Assembly: GCA_013373125.1 (NCBI GenBank) | Contig: JABXIK010000141.1 | Coordinates: forward strand, 1 to 33,979 | DNA: 33,979 nucleotides | Source: Gammaproteobacteria bacterium | GTDB lineage: Bacteria > Pseudomonadota > Gammaproteobacteria > Pseudomonadales > Oceanobacteraceae | Direction: 5' to 3' | Shown: positions 19,190 through 27,215 of the stretch, piece after piece | Position numbering within the stretch: the stretch's first letter is position 1 | Layout: each line of letters begins with the position of its first letter | Made by a program: the position numbers and the translations under genes | Notes under the pieces: generated by a model | What the model saw: the letters and a program-made list of their open reading frames with translations, nothing else | Databases searched by the model: none | What the model was told of the DNA's origin: nothing

Positions 19190-20176
19190 ATGCTTTCATT
19201 TTCATACACATACAAACGAGCCACTCTCGTTTTAGCTGCACTATTGTTCAGCGCAATTAGCCATGCCCAATCATTCAGTCAAATTTATGTGTTTGGGGAT
19301 AGTTTGTCGGATACAGGTAACCTACAAGCGTTTAGCCAAGATCCGTCGATTCCATCTCGCTTTACGAATGGTCCTGTTGCCGTTGAAGTACTCGCTGCGC
19401 AGTTGGGATTAAACATTACAAATGCACTGCATTTAACGGGTAGTCAACACGGCAATAACTTTGCCGTCGCGGGCGCATTGGCCATTGACGAAGATGGCGA
19501 CGAAAGCACCTTTGATATTAATCTTCCCACTCAGATTAATACCTTCTTAGCCTATAACCAATATCAAGCACCTTACGATGCTTTATATGTAATTATGATT
19601 GGAGGTAATGATATTCGTGCCGCGCGAACGTTACTGAGCCAAGACAAGTGGGGATCATCATTGGATGCCTACAAACGCCTACAACAAGCATCCGACTCTG
19701 TTGAACAACAAATTCTGAAACTCACCGCAGCCGGGGCGCAAAACATTTTATTAGTTAATGCACCCGATATCGGCGCCATTCCCGAAACAGATTTAGTGGC
19801 ACAGCAATTATTAATGAATGCCGATTCTTGGCATGACCAAATCATTGCCAACAATTTAGAAGGCCTGACTAAATGGCTAACCATCCACTACAATTTCAAA
19901 TTAAAACAAACCTCGTATGCCGTCGAACACGACACCGGCGTTAAGATTATGCGTTTTAATCTATTTAAATTTTTCACTGACTTGAATGCTAACTATCAAG
20001 ACTATGGCTACACCAACAACACTGATGCCTGTGTGTTTGTATTTTCGGCTGACGGTGCCATGAATCCAGAATGTAATTTTGAAACGTTTATCTTTTTTGA
20101 TGAAATTCATCCCACCACGTCGGTTCACCAACGTGCGGGGGCGGCACTCTACCAAACGGTATTGCGTGCTAATTAA
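19190..20176 (+). CDS. Exported GDSL/SGNH-family esterase (thermolabile haemolysin type)
   Basis: A 328-residue secreted SGNH hydrolase. Signal peptide 1-26 (ISHA/QS). Block I is FGDSLSDTGN with nucleophile S38; block III is GGND with N140; block V is DEIHPT with D304 and H307. A glycine for block II is likely in TGSQHGNNFAVAGA. This arrangement is that of bacterial GDSL esterases and lecithinase-like enzymes (PF00657). Substrates may be acyl esters or phospholipids, not decidable here. AAAGGA lies before the ATG. It follows two lipase-like genes, forming a run of three exported hydrolases, each with its own terminator. Confidence 0.92.
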   Translation: MLSFSYTYKRATLVLAALLFSAISHAQSFSQIYVFGDSLSDTGNLQAFSQDPSIPSRFTNGPVAVEVLAAQLGLNITNALHLTGSQHGNNFAVAGALAIDEDGDESTFDINLPTQINTFLAYNQYQAPYDALYVIMIGGNDIRAARTLLSQDKWGSSLDAYKRLQQASDSVEQQILKLTAAGAQNILLVNAPDIGAIPETDLVAQQLLMNADSWHDQIIANNLEGLTKWLTIHYNFKLKQTSYAVEHDTGVKIMRFNLFKFFTDLNANYQDYGYTNNTDACVFVFSADGAMNPECNFETFIFFDEIHPTTSVHQRAGAALYQTVLRAN

Positions 20177-20228
20177 TCCGCAACTCTAATTAACCGCTCC
20201 ATTTTTGCTTGGCCCAGAAATGGATTTT

Positions 20229-20259
20229 CCCGCTAATGCCATCATTAGCGGGCTTTTTT
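20229..20259 (+). terminator. Rho-independent terminator of the GDSL esterase gene
   Basis: A 10-base stem CCCGCTAATG / CATTAGCGGG with loop CCAT, then C and six T residues. The T tract runs into the stop codon of the convergent AraC-family gene. Confidence 0.92.
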
Positions 20260-21154
20260 AAGAGTAAGGTAAACTGTGTGCCTGACTAGGCGGCACGCCA
20301 AAGTATCGTTTGAATTCTCGACTGAACTGATTCGGACTCTCATAGCCCACATCATAAGCGGCTTGTGATGCACTTTGCTTTTGTTGCACCAATAAATCTT
20401 TTGCCCTCACTAAACGTAATTGTTTCAAATACTGCAAAGGTGAAATCCCTGTCACTTGTTTAAAGTGATGATGAAACGCAGAAACACTCAAGCCTACTTG
20501 CATGGCTAATTCATCGACACTCAATCGCTTCACCAAATGGGTTTGCATATACTCAATCGCCTGCGCAATGGCGGAGAATTTACCGTCCGCACTGACCCAC
20601 TGTTTTAAAATCGAAAATCCCACTGGGTGAGCCAGCACTTCATAATATATTTGTGCAAGCAAACCGGGCCCTAAGATATTCAAACCAATATCATCCCCAA
20701 GCCTTTCTGCCAGTGCTGAAACCGAAGAGGCTAATTGTGTGGTCATAGGTAAATGAGTAACCACCTTTAAATCCAACTTATCTAAGGCCATATTGGCGGT
20801 CTTTTCATTGTTCTGCATTAAATGCACTTGCCGTGAAATCTCCTCGCGATCAAACGCCACATACAAGCCCACCATAGGGGACTCTGGACGCGCTAACGTC
20901 TCGCACTCCACCGGCATGGTATTGCTCAACACCAAAAAATGCTCAGGTGACGTCGCAAATTGCTGGCCAGCCACTTGTCCACGCTTTTTGCCCTGTAAAA
21001 CAAAGAATAAGCCAGAGTCGTACAGTAATGGACATGCTGCTTGATACTCACTAAAGGTATAAAGCTTCACCAGAGGTAGAAGCGTATTGGTATAACCTGT
21101 CGCGTCCGGGCTCGCCATGGATAACAAGGCATTAATTACCTGTTGGTCAAACAT
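20258..21154 (-). CDS. AraC-family transcriptional regulator
   Basis: A 298-residue regulator. The N-terminal part (about 1-185) fits the AraC_N-type ligand-binding cupin, with LYDSGLFFVLQGKKRG and the FLVLSNTMPVECET segment. The C-terminal hundred residues hold the double helix-turn-helix of AraC/XylS proteins: DELAMQVGLSVSAFHHHFKQ for the first and SQAAYDVGYESPNQFSREFK for the second, then FGVPPSQ. A perfect AAGGAGG lies before the ATG. It is divergent from the MdaB-like quinone reductase, which AraC-type regulators of this subgroup often control; the paired repeats between the genes support local regulation. The ligand is unknown. Confidence 0.93.
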   Translation of the reverse strand: MFDQQVINALLSMASPDATGYTNTLLPLVKLYTFSEYQAACPLLYDSGLFFVLQGKKRGQVAGQQFATSPEHFLVLSNTMPVECETLARPESPMVGLYVAFDREEISRQVHLMQNNEKTANMALDKLDLKVVTHLPMTTQLASSVSALAERLGDDIGLNILGPGLLAQIYYEVLAHPVGFSILKQWVSADGKFSAIAQAIEYMQTHLVKRLSVDELAMQVGLSVSAFHHHFKQVTGISPLQYLKQLRLVRAKDLLVQQKQSASQAAYDVGYESPNQFSREFKRYFGVPPSQAHSLPYS

Positions 21155-21183
21155 AGAGCCTCCTTATTTCCAAATAGTAGTTT

Positions 21184-21252
21184 TAGGCAAGCATTCTACA
21201 CCTAATATAGACCCAAAAAGACAATCATGCAGAAATAGGCAAGTCTTTTAGA
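21184..21252. promoter_or_regulatory. Paired direct repeats, candidate AraC-type operator
   Basis: TAGGCAAG occurs at 21184-21191 and again at 21236-21243, exactly 52 bases apart, close to five DNA turns. Similarity extends downstream of each copy to 13 of 17 positions (TT-TA-A pattern). Two same-oriented half-sites in the gap between an AraC gene and its divergent neighbour fit the way AraC-family proteins bind. A TAATAT at 21203-21208 between them could be a -10 element. Confidence 0.5.
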
Positions 21253-21318
21253 GGATTAAGCCAGCACAATCCCACTGTGCTGATTACTATGCCTGGGTAC
21301 TCAAATATCGAGGTGGAT

Positions 21319-21906
21319 ATGAAAAACGTATTGATCATTAACGCTCACACCCATTACCCGTTCTCAGAAGGCAAACTAAATAACGCCCTCATCGAACGTA
21401 TGAGCGAGCAATTAAAAAACAAGCAGTATGACGTACGCATTCAGCACGTAGAAGATACCTACGATGTCGAAGAGCAGATCGCATTACACAAGTGGGCCGA
21501 TACCGTCATCGTTCAAGCCCCCGTTAACTGGATGGGTATGCCGTGGAAAATGAAAAAATACATGGATGAGGTGTACACACACGGCATGATGGGCGAGCTA
21601 TGCGCAGGAGATGGCCGCCATGAAGATGATCCAAAACAAGGCTATGGCACAGGCGGCTTACTGGCCGGTAAAAAATACATGCTATCGTTAACTTTTAATG
21701 CGCCAAAAGAAGCATTTAACGATGAAAGCCAATACCTTTTTGAAGGCGCCAGCGTGGATGATTTATTCTTACCATCGCACATGAACTTTAAGTTCTTTGC
21801 CATGGAGCCATTAGAAACCTTCGTGTGTTATGACGTGATGAAAAACCCAACCATCGAAGCTGATTTCGAGCGTTTACAACAGCACATCGATACACAGTTT
21901 TCTTAA
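21319..21906 (+). CDS. mdaB: MdaB-like NAD(P)H:quinone oxidoreductase (flavodoxin fold)
   Basis: From the ATG at 21319, preceded by GAGGTGG, the protein is 195 residues, the usual MdaB size (about 193); an upstream ATG at 21277 adds 14 unconserved residues. The start MKNVLIINAHTHYPFSEGKLN is the FMN/FAD-phosphate binding strand and loop of the flavodoxin_2 fold. VIVQAPVNWMGMPWKMKKYMDEVYT and GYGTGGLLAGKKYMLSLTFNAP are MdaB hallmarks. It is an FAD enzyme that reduces quinones by two electrons, protecting against oxidative stress. Divergent from an AraC-family regulator. The symbol is by family resemblance. Confidence 0.9.
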   Translation: MKNVLIINAHTHYPFSEGKLNNALIERMSEQLKNKQYDVRIQHVEDTYDVEEQIALHKWADTVIVQAPVNWMGMPWKMKKYMDEVYTHGMMGELCAGDGRHEDDPKQGYGTGGLLAGKKYMLSLTFNAPKEAFNDESQYLFEGASVDDLFLPSHMNFKFFAMEPLETFVCYDVMKNPTIEADFERLQQHIDTQFS

Positions 21907-21927
21907 TTTTAAGAAACCGTTGTTAAT

Positions 21928-21959
21928 AAAAAAGCCGAATCTAACGATTCGGCTTTTTT
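21928..21959. terminator. Bidirectional terminator between mdaB-like and degenerate-GGDEF genes
   Basis: A 14-base perfect stem, AAAAAAGCCGAATC and its complement, with loop TAAC. Runs of six A on the left and six T on the right let it work for the plus-strand gene and for the convergent minus-strand gene ending at 22005. Confidence 0.93.
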
Positions 21960-22004
21960 CGCTTATTACGCCACGCCTTCCATTTCCAATCATGATGCGA
22001 AAAT

Positions 22005-23624
22005 TTACGTAGTATGTTTATTTTCAACATCTAAGGTTAACGCCAATTTATGTTTCTTAACCGAGACATCCACACCGTCTGATGTGAACACGTGCAGGGT
22101 GTATTGATCGCCACCGGCACGCTTGGATTTAAATAAGGATTTATCCGCACTTTCTACTGCCCGCTTGTAGGTGAAATCTTTCATCCAATCATCACAATCC
22201 GCCACCAAGCACGCACCAATACTCACCGTGATAAATGGCGAAATGGGTGAGGCTGGGAATGGGATAATCCGATTGGCAATGGCTCGTTGAAATGCCTGCA
22301 ATACTTGCTCGACATCCTCTGCTCGCTCAAGTGTCATGGTAATAGCAAACTTAGCTCCGTTTAAGCGGTAAACCTGATCATTTGAGCGGCGGCATGCGCC
22401 TTTTAAAGAAGCCGCCATGGCTTTTAGCGCTTCGCTCCCTTGCTCTTGACCATACACATCTAGGTAGCGTTTGAAAAAATCCGCTTCTATGACGGTAATC
22501 AAAATTGGTTTATTCACCCTAGGGGCGGCCCGCCAAAAATCAAATGCTTCTTCATCAAACGCTCGACTATTCTTGATACAGGTGACTGAATCCAATAAGG
22601 ATTGTTCTTCCAGCATAATTCGTTCATCGCGCACATGCCGCATTAATTCCGTTAGAGCATGGGAAAACACTTTAACTTCCCGAATAAAACCAGATTGTGG
22701 TAATCCAGCAGAAAGCTCTCCCGATTTAAGTGACAAAATAAACTGTGACATATTAGATAACGGGTTTAATACCAATTTGGATATCACATAAATAATCAGC
22801 AAGGGTACAACCAATAAAACCAAAATGATCACAACTGTTTGATAGTCCAATAAAGCAGGGATGGAATCTGGATCATGGGATAAGCGCACAATTACATCTG
22901 TGGCATCTTGAGTATTATTAAAGACACCTAGTGTGTATTGGCTTGCAACATGGGAAATACTGCTACTCTGATTAAGCGGTAATAATGCTGAGTTATTCTC
23001 GTTAACGGCAAGTAATGATAAATCGGCATCTATGGTTCGACGCAATTCACTCAAATCCATTAACCGTGAAAATACTAAATACCCTTTTGCCACCTTGGTT
23101 TCATTAGAGTCCTGAATACTCGCAACGCTGAATAGAGTTAACTGGTCTAATACTGGCTGATAGTGGTACTTATGAAAAATATTCAGATTATTAGGCCAAA
23201 CAAGATGGTTAAATACCGTTTCGCGTCCGGCTACCAGTTCACTCAACTCCCTTGCTTGCATGCCCATCTTTTCGTTTTCGAGACCGATAGCAAGCTCAGA
23301 ATGATTGCGGAAGAGGTACATACCATTTAAATGTAAATCACCAAGAATAGAGCCTGATAAATTTTGTACCTCAAACTCAGCATTGTTACCGTTCATATAT
23401 AGATAAACATCGTCCCATTTTGCCCAATCATAGAGCAACACATTCAGGTTTCGCTGTTCTTTGTTCAAATATGAATCAATGGTGCGTAAATCTAATTTGT
23501 GTCGAAGCAAGGTTTGACTTTCAAGCTGAGGGTATACCACGGCAATGCGGTAAAGCAGAAAACCGCCGCATACTACAAAAACATATATCAGCAATATTGT
23601 TATAACAAAGTGCTTTAAACGCAT
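22005..23624 (-). CDS. CHASE4-HAMP membrane protein with degenerate GGDEF domain
   Basis: From the ATG at 23624, four bases after GGGAGG, the protein is 539 residues; the GTG at 23636 sits on the ribosome site itself and is rejected. Membrane helices lie at about 6-28 and 264-286. The periplasmic part has the CHASE4 hallmark LYDWAKWDDVYLY (64-76). A HAMP-like segment follows (NPLSNMSQF). The C-terminal GGDEF domain (about 342-510) is recognisable (DSVTCIKNSRAF, YGQEQGSEAL), but the signature reads NGAKF at 422-426 and the first metal aspartate is E380. Diguanylate cyclase activity is therefore unlikely; a binding or partner-sensing role is more plausible. Probably monocistronic. Confidence 0.88.
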   Translation of the reverse strand: MRLKHFVITILLIYVFVVCGGFLLYRIAVVYPQLESQTLLRHKLDLRTIDSYLNKEQRNLNVLLYDWAKWDDVYLYMNGNNAEFEVQNLSGSILGDLHLNGMYLFRNHSELAIGLENEKMGMQARELSELVAGRETVFNHLVWPNNLNIFHKYHYQPVLDQLTLFSVASIQDSNETKVAKGYLVFSRLMDLSELRRTIDADLSLLAVNENNSALLPLNQSSSISHVASQYTLGVFNNTQDATDVIVRLSHDPDSIPALLDYQTVVIILVLLVVPLLIIYVISKLVLNPLSNMSQFILSLKSGELSAGLPQSGFIREVKVFSHALTELMRHVRDERIMLEEQSLLDSVTCIKNSRAFDEEAFDFWRAAPRVNKPILITVIEADFFKRYLDVYGQEQGSEALKAMAASLKGACRRSNDQVYRLNGAKFAITMTLERAEDVEQVLQAFQRAIANRIIPFPASPISPFITVSIGACLVADCDDWMKDFTYKRAVESADKSLFKSKRAGGDQYTLHVFTSDGVDVSVKKHKLALTLDVENKHTT

Positions 23625-23757
23625 GTGGCCTCCCACTTTTATTTAAGTGTAGCCTGCCTTATTCAATTTATTTGAGGGCAAAAAAAGAATAATAAGAATG
23701 TAGTAGAAATGATCAAGATAACCACTACATTCAATCAAGAGTTAAGTTCATGCAATA

Positions 23758-23786
23758 AAAAAGCCGAATCGATGATTCGGCTTTTT
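23758..23786. terminator. Terminator downstream of the orphan lipoprotein gene
   Basis: A 13-base perfect stem, AAAAAGCCGAATC and its complement, with loop GAT, flanked by A and T runs. It lies 37 bases beyond the stop of the minus-strand lipoprotein gene and has the same stem as the terminator at 21928. Confidence 0.92.
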
Positions 23787-23823
23787 ATAGTGCAGTAATG
23801 AATACCAACAATAGCGTTACAGA

Positions 23824-24588
23824 TTAAGTGGCCACAGCGGCCATACAATTTGTGCCGGCTTTGGTTTTACAGGTTTTCAATAGTGTTTGTTCACCGGTTT
23901 CATCCCACGTAATAATCGTCACAGGATAATCTGATTTAGTCGCACTCAAATCCTCAGAAACCGTTTTACCACTTCGATCTTGGTTAATGGTGGTTTCAAT
24001 TAAACCGCCCAATACACCATCCTCATATACTTTCCACGTCCAAGCATAAGCACTGGATTCATAATGCCCTTCCAAGTTACCGTTGTCGTCATATTGCAAG
24101 ATATTCAAACCACAACTGGCAGTCTGCTCGATTTTCATATCCATGTGATTTGAATAGACGGTGCCATCGGCCATACCATCTTTCACAACGATCCAGGTTT
24201 CTGTGGTATCCACTACTGAGTATTGAATTTGCGTATTTAAGTCTTCTTTCACAATATTCCATGTGGGGCCTTTGTGACTAAACCCTTCTTCACTGGCTGC
24301 CATGCCTAATAGCAAGCTACCAGCCGTCAGAGAAGCAAATGATTCAGATGAAAACCCCACGGATGAACCAGGTACATCGATTGGAGCTTCATAAGCTGAA
24401 TAAGTCCCAGGATACTCAGGCACTGGAAGTATTACAAAGCCGCTGTCGTCTGCACTGCAATCAATAAATGTTGTATTATTGTCAGGCAAGTTTTTGTCAG
24501 GAATATTACCAGCATCATCCGTTGATGATCCGCCACCACCGCAAGCCAGCAAACTTAAAGTGAGGGGCATCAGCAATACATGTTTCAT
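23824..24588 (-). CDS. Putative lipoprotein of unknown function
   Basis: A 254-residue protein with a lipoprotein signal: a hydrophobic stretch followed by LLAC (C16), then GGGGSS and an acidic, proline-rich linker. No Asp follows the cysteine, so outer-membrane sorting is likely. The mature part is rich in acidic, Thr and aromatic residues and looks like a small beta-rich domain; a C-terminal cysteine pair (CKTKAGTNC) could form a disulphide. I do not recognise a family. No operon partner: the gene upstream is 177 bases away, and a terminator follows. Confidence 0.75.
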   Translation of the reverse strand: MKHVLLMPLTLSLLACGGGGSSTDDAGNIPDKNLPDNNTTFIDCSADDSGFVILPVPEYPGTYSAYEAPIDVPGSSVGFSSESFASLTAGSLLLGMAASEEGFSHKGPTWNIVKEDLNTQIQYSVVDTTETWIVVKDGMADGTVYSNHMDMKIEQTASCGLNILQYDDNGNLEGHYESSAYAWTWKVYEDGVLGGLIETTINQDRSGKTVSEDLSATKSDYPVTIITWDETGEQTLLKTCKTKAGTNCMAAVAT

Positions 24589-24667
24589 ATATCATCCTTA
24601 ATATGGTGTCTCGATTTATTATTATCTTATCCCTTCCCATGGATTTTAAATGACGATTGTTAAGAAT

Positions 24668-24750
24668 GTGATACAGCACAAGATTCTATACAATTAATTA
24701 AGCCATTAACTTAATAGAAAATTTTCTAGTATGAAATCATGTGCTGTCAC
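24668..24750. repeat. Nested imperfect inverted repeat upstream of the lipoprotein gene
   Basis: The outer arms, GTGATACAGCACA (24668-24680) and TGTGCTGTCAC (24740-24750), pair over 11 bases with a two-base bulge. Inside are ATTAAG/CTTAAT and a 14-base palindrome, TAGAAAATTTTCTA (24715-24728). It lies in the 177 bases between a small hypothetical gene and the lipoprotein gene, with no T tract in either direction. Confidence 0.45.
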
Positions 24751-24765
24751 GTTTAGTAAATCCAT

Positions 24766-25044
24766 TCAATTAGTATATTTTGAAAATAAACGAGGACTAA
24801 TTTCTATGTGCTCGACGTTAGCAACCAGTTCTTCGTCTAAAATGGTGACAGCTAATGCCAGCATGTCTTCTTCAGCGTAATAAAAGGCATCAAGCGCAGA
24901 TTCTCCCTGAGTTTTAAACTTTTCATTGATTAAATCGACACTTAACCAGAAAAAATACTGCTCGCCATCTTCATTAGCAATTTCAAAATGTATTTCGGTT
25001 TCGCCATTTTCATACCAGGCACTCACACAAAACCAATCACTCAT
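24766..25044 (-). CDS. Small hypothetical protein, 92 residues
   Basis: A 92-residue acidic protein without a signal peptide or membrane helix. It opens MSDWFCVSAWYENGETEIHFEI and is rich in aromatic and acidic residues, suggesting a small soluble alpha/beta domain. I do not recognise a family. The ribosome site is weak (TTAGG), but codon use and amino-acid make-up look protein-like, and no competing frame exists. It stands alone between the lipoprotein gene and the dehydrogenase gene. Confidence 0.6.
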   Translation of the reverse strand: MSDWFCVSAWYENGETEIHFEIANEDGEQYFFWLSVDLINEKFKTQGESALDAFYYAEEDMLALAVTILDEELVANVEHIEISPRLFSKYTN

Positions 25045-25130
25045 TGATACAACCTAATTCAATTATCAATTTTGAAATACTAGAAACAACTATTCCATTG
25101 GGCTTTCTATATGATTTCACTTAAAAGCAT

Positions 25131-25164
25131 AAAAAAAGCCGAATCATTTCTGACTCGGCTTTTT
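25131..25164 (-). terminator. Terminator of the first acyl-CoA dehydrogenase gene
   Basis: Stem AAAAAGCCGA with a matching TCGGCTTTTT around 25133-25164, extended inside by a mismatch and two more pairs. Read on the minus strand it lies 28 bases after the stop at 25192 and ends in a run of T. Its stem resembles those at 21928 and 23758. Confidence 0.85.
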
Positions 25165-25191
25165 ATGGAACGAGTTATTAATTATAAAAAA

Positions 25192-26976
25192 TTAAAACTG
25201 TTCAGCTTCCATTTCGTACAAGCACTCAGCGCCACCTTTCACAGCTTCGCTTAGAGAGATGTAACGAGGCAGCAAACGCTTAACGAAGAAACGAGCAGTG
25301 GCTAGCTTGTTCGCATAGAAAGGCTCAGAGCCTTCTTTCGCCAGTGCTTTCTCCGCCATCATTGCATACATGTAAGCGAATGAGGTGTAACCAAATACTT
25401 GTAGGTATTCAACAGAAGACGCACCGATTTCGTTTGCGTTGGATTGCGCTTTATCCATAACCCACTCAGTTAGGTCGGCAAGGTTTGCAAGCGCCGCTTT
25501 CAATGGGTTGATGAACTCAGCCATTTTCTCATTACCTTCTTGAGAGGCGATGAATTGGTTGATTTCTTCTGCGTATACTTTGAAGAATGCACCACCGTTG
25601 GCGGCAATCTTACGACCAATCAAATCAAGAGATTGGATACCGTTAGTACCTTCGTAGATTTGAGTGATACGGATGTCACGTACGTGTTGCTCTTGGCCCC
25701 ACTCACGAATGAAACCGTGACCACCAAATACTTGCTGACCAGCAACCGCTGATTCAAGTGCAAGGTCAGTTAGGAAAGATTTAACAACCGGCGTTAGCAA
25801 TGCAACCATGGCTTCTGCTTGTTTCTTAGTCTCTTCATCATCAGAGAACTTAGAAAGGTCTAACCATTTAGAAGCATAAGTAGAGAACGCACGAGAACCT
25901 TCGGTGTTAGCACGCATGGTTAACAGCATACGACGCACGTCTGGGTGCACGATGATTGGGTCAGCGGCTTTATCTTTCGCTACTGGGCCAGTTGGCGCAC
26001 GAGATTGAATACGATCGTTGGCATACACAACCGCATTTTGGTAAGAGTTTTCAGCAACACCTAGACCTTGAATACCTACTGCTACACGCTCGTAGTTCAT
26101 CATGGTGAACATGGCCGCTAGACCTTTGTTTTCTTCACCCACTAACCAGCCTTTGGCGCCGTCATAGTTCATAACGCAAGTGGCAGAACCTTTGATACCC
26201 ATTTTGTGTTCAATAGAACCACAACCCATGGTGTTACGTTCACCTAGAGAGCCATCTTCGTTTACTAGGAATTTAGGCACTAAGAATAAAGAGATGCCTT
26301 TAGGACCAGCAGGCGCACCAGGAAGCTTAGCAAGTACAAGGTGGATGATGTTCTCCGCCATGTCATGCTCACCCCAAGTGATGAAGATTTTAGTACCGGA
26401 GATAGCGAAAGAACCATCAGCATTTGGTTCAGCCTTAGTACGGATAATACCTAGGTCAGTACCACAGTGAGGTTCGGTCAAATCCATTGCGCCCGCCCAA
26501 ACACCTGAGTACATGTTTGGTAGGTATTTTTCTTTCAATTCTTGGCTACCGTGAGCGTTTAGAGATAAACACGCACCCGCCGTTAACATAGGCGCTAGAC
26601 CGAAAGAGATGTTAGAACCTTGAACCATCTCTTCTACTTGGCCCACAAGCATCTTAGGCATGCCCATACCGCCAAATTCAGGATTACCACCTAGGCCACC
26701 CCAACCGCCTTCGCAATAAGTCGCGTAAGCTTCTTTAAAACCAGGAGGCGCAGTCACTTCGCCGTCACTCCACTTAGAACCGTTTTCATCACCTTCACGG
26801 TTTAATGGCGCAAGAACCTGAGCAGCAATTTTACCGGCTTCTTCTAAAATGGCGTCCGCTGTATCTGGGTCAACCACTTCTGCTAAACGTGGGTTTTCTG
26901 CCCACATTGCAGGCGCATCAAAAACTTCATTTAGCAAGAAGCGCATGTCGCGCAAAGGAGCGTTATATTCAGGCAT
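25192..26976 (-). CDS. Long acyl-CoA dehydrogenase (594 residues)
   Basis: An FAD acyl-CoA dehydrogenase, first step of beta-oxidation, of the roughly 600-residue type with an extra N-terminal helix (MPEYNAPLRDMRFLLNEVFD, AcylCoA_DH_N type) and a C-terminal extension. The FAD/substrate motif LTEPHCGTDLG is at about 167-176, and the catalytic glutamate is probably E442 in IYEGTNGIQ. QVFGGHGFIREWG (415-427) is the usual flavin-contact segment. GAGGAT precedes the ATG. It is a paralogue of the gene upstream at 27216-29018, sharing motifs throughout with the catalytic Glu at the same residue number. Chain-length preference cannot be told. The 239-base gap and terminator between the two imply separate transcripts. 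Confidence 0.95.
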   Translation of the reverse strand: MPEYNAPLRDMRFLLNEVFDAPAMWAENPRLAEVVDPDTADAILEEAGKIAAQVLAPLNREGDENGSKWSDGEVTAPPGFKEAYATYCEGGWGGLGGNPEFGGMGMPKMLVGQVEEMVQGSNISFGLAPMLTAGACLSLNAHGSQELKEKYLPNMYSGVWAGAMDLTEPHCGTDLGIIRTKAEPNADGSFAISGTKIFITWGEHDMAENIIHLVLAKLPGAPAGPKGISLFLVPKFLVNEDGSLGERNTMGCGSIEHKMGIKGSATCVMNYDGAKGWLVGEENKGLAAMFTMMNYERVAVGIQGLGVAENSYQNAVVYANDRIQSRAPTGPVAKDKAADPIIVHPDVRRMLLTMRANTEGSRAFSTYASKWLDLSKFSDDEETKKQAEAMVALLTPVVKSFLTDLALESAVAGQQVFGGHGFIREWGQEQHVRDIRITQIYEGTNGIQSLDLIGRKIAANGGAFFKVYAEEINQFIASQEGNEKMAEFINPLKAALANLADLTEWVMDKAQSNANEIGASSVEYLQVFGYTSFAYMYAMMAEKALAKEGSEPFYANKLATARFFVKRLLPRYISLSEAVKGGAECLYEMEAEQF

Positions 26977-27164
26977 ATCTAATCCTCATTTCCTGTTGGC
27001 AGCTTGATGTTATGCTGCCTGACCTTATTTTTCGCGGGCGTATAGTAATACAACTAGACGACTTTTTCCCGTTTTTAGGGGTGTATTTAGGCCTTTCATA
27101 AACCTAATCCCAACAAAACAGTCGAAAACATGGCTCACGCATTTTCAGCGTAAGTCCTATAAAG

Positions 27165-27193
27165 CAAAAAGCCGCACCCTTAAGGTACGGCTT
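27165..27193 (-). terminator. Terminator of the second acyl-CoA dehydrogenase gene
   Basis: On the minus strand AAGCCGTACC and GGGTGCGGCTT pair, with one mismatch, around TTAA, then TTTTT. It starts 23 bases beyond the stop at 27216. Confidence 0.85.
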
Positions 27194-27215
27194 CTCGATC
27201 TGTTTAGATCATTGC

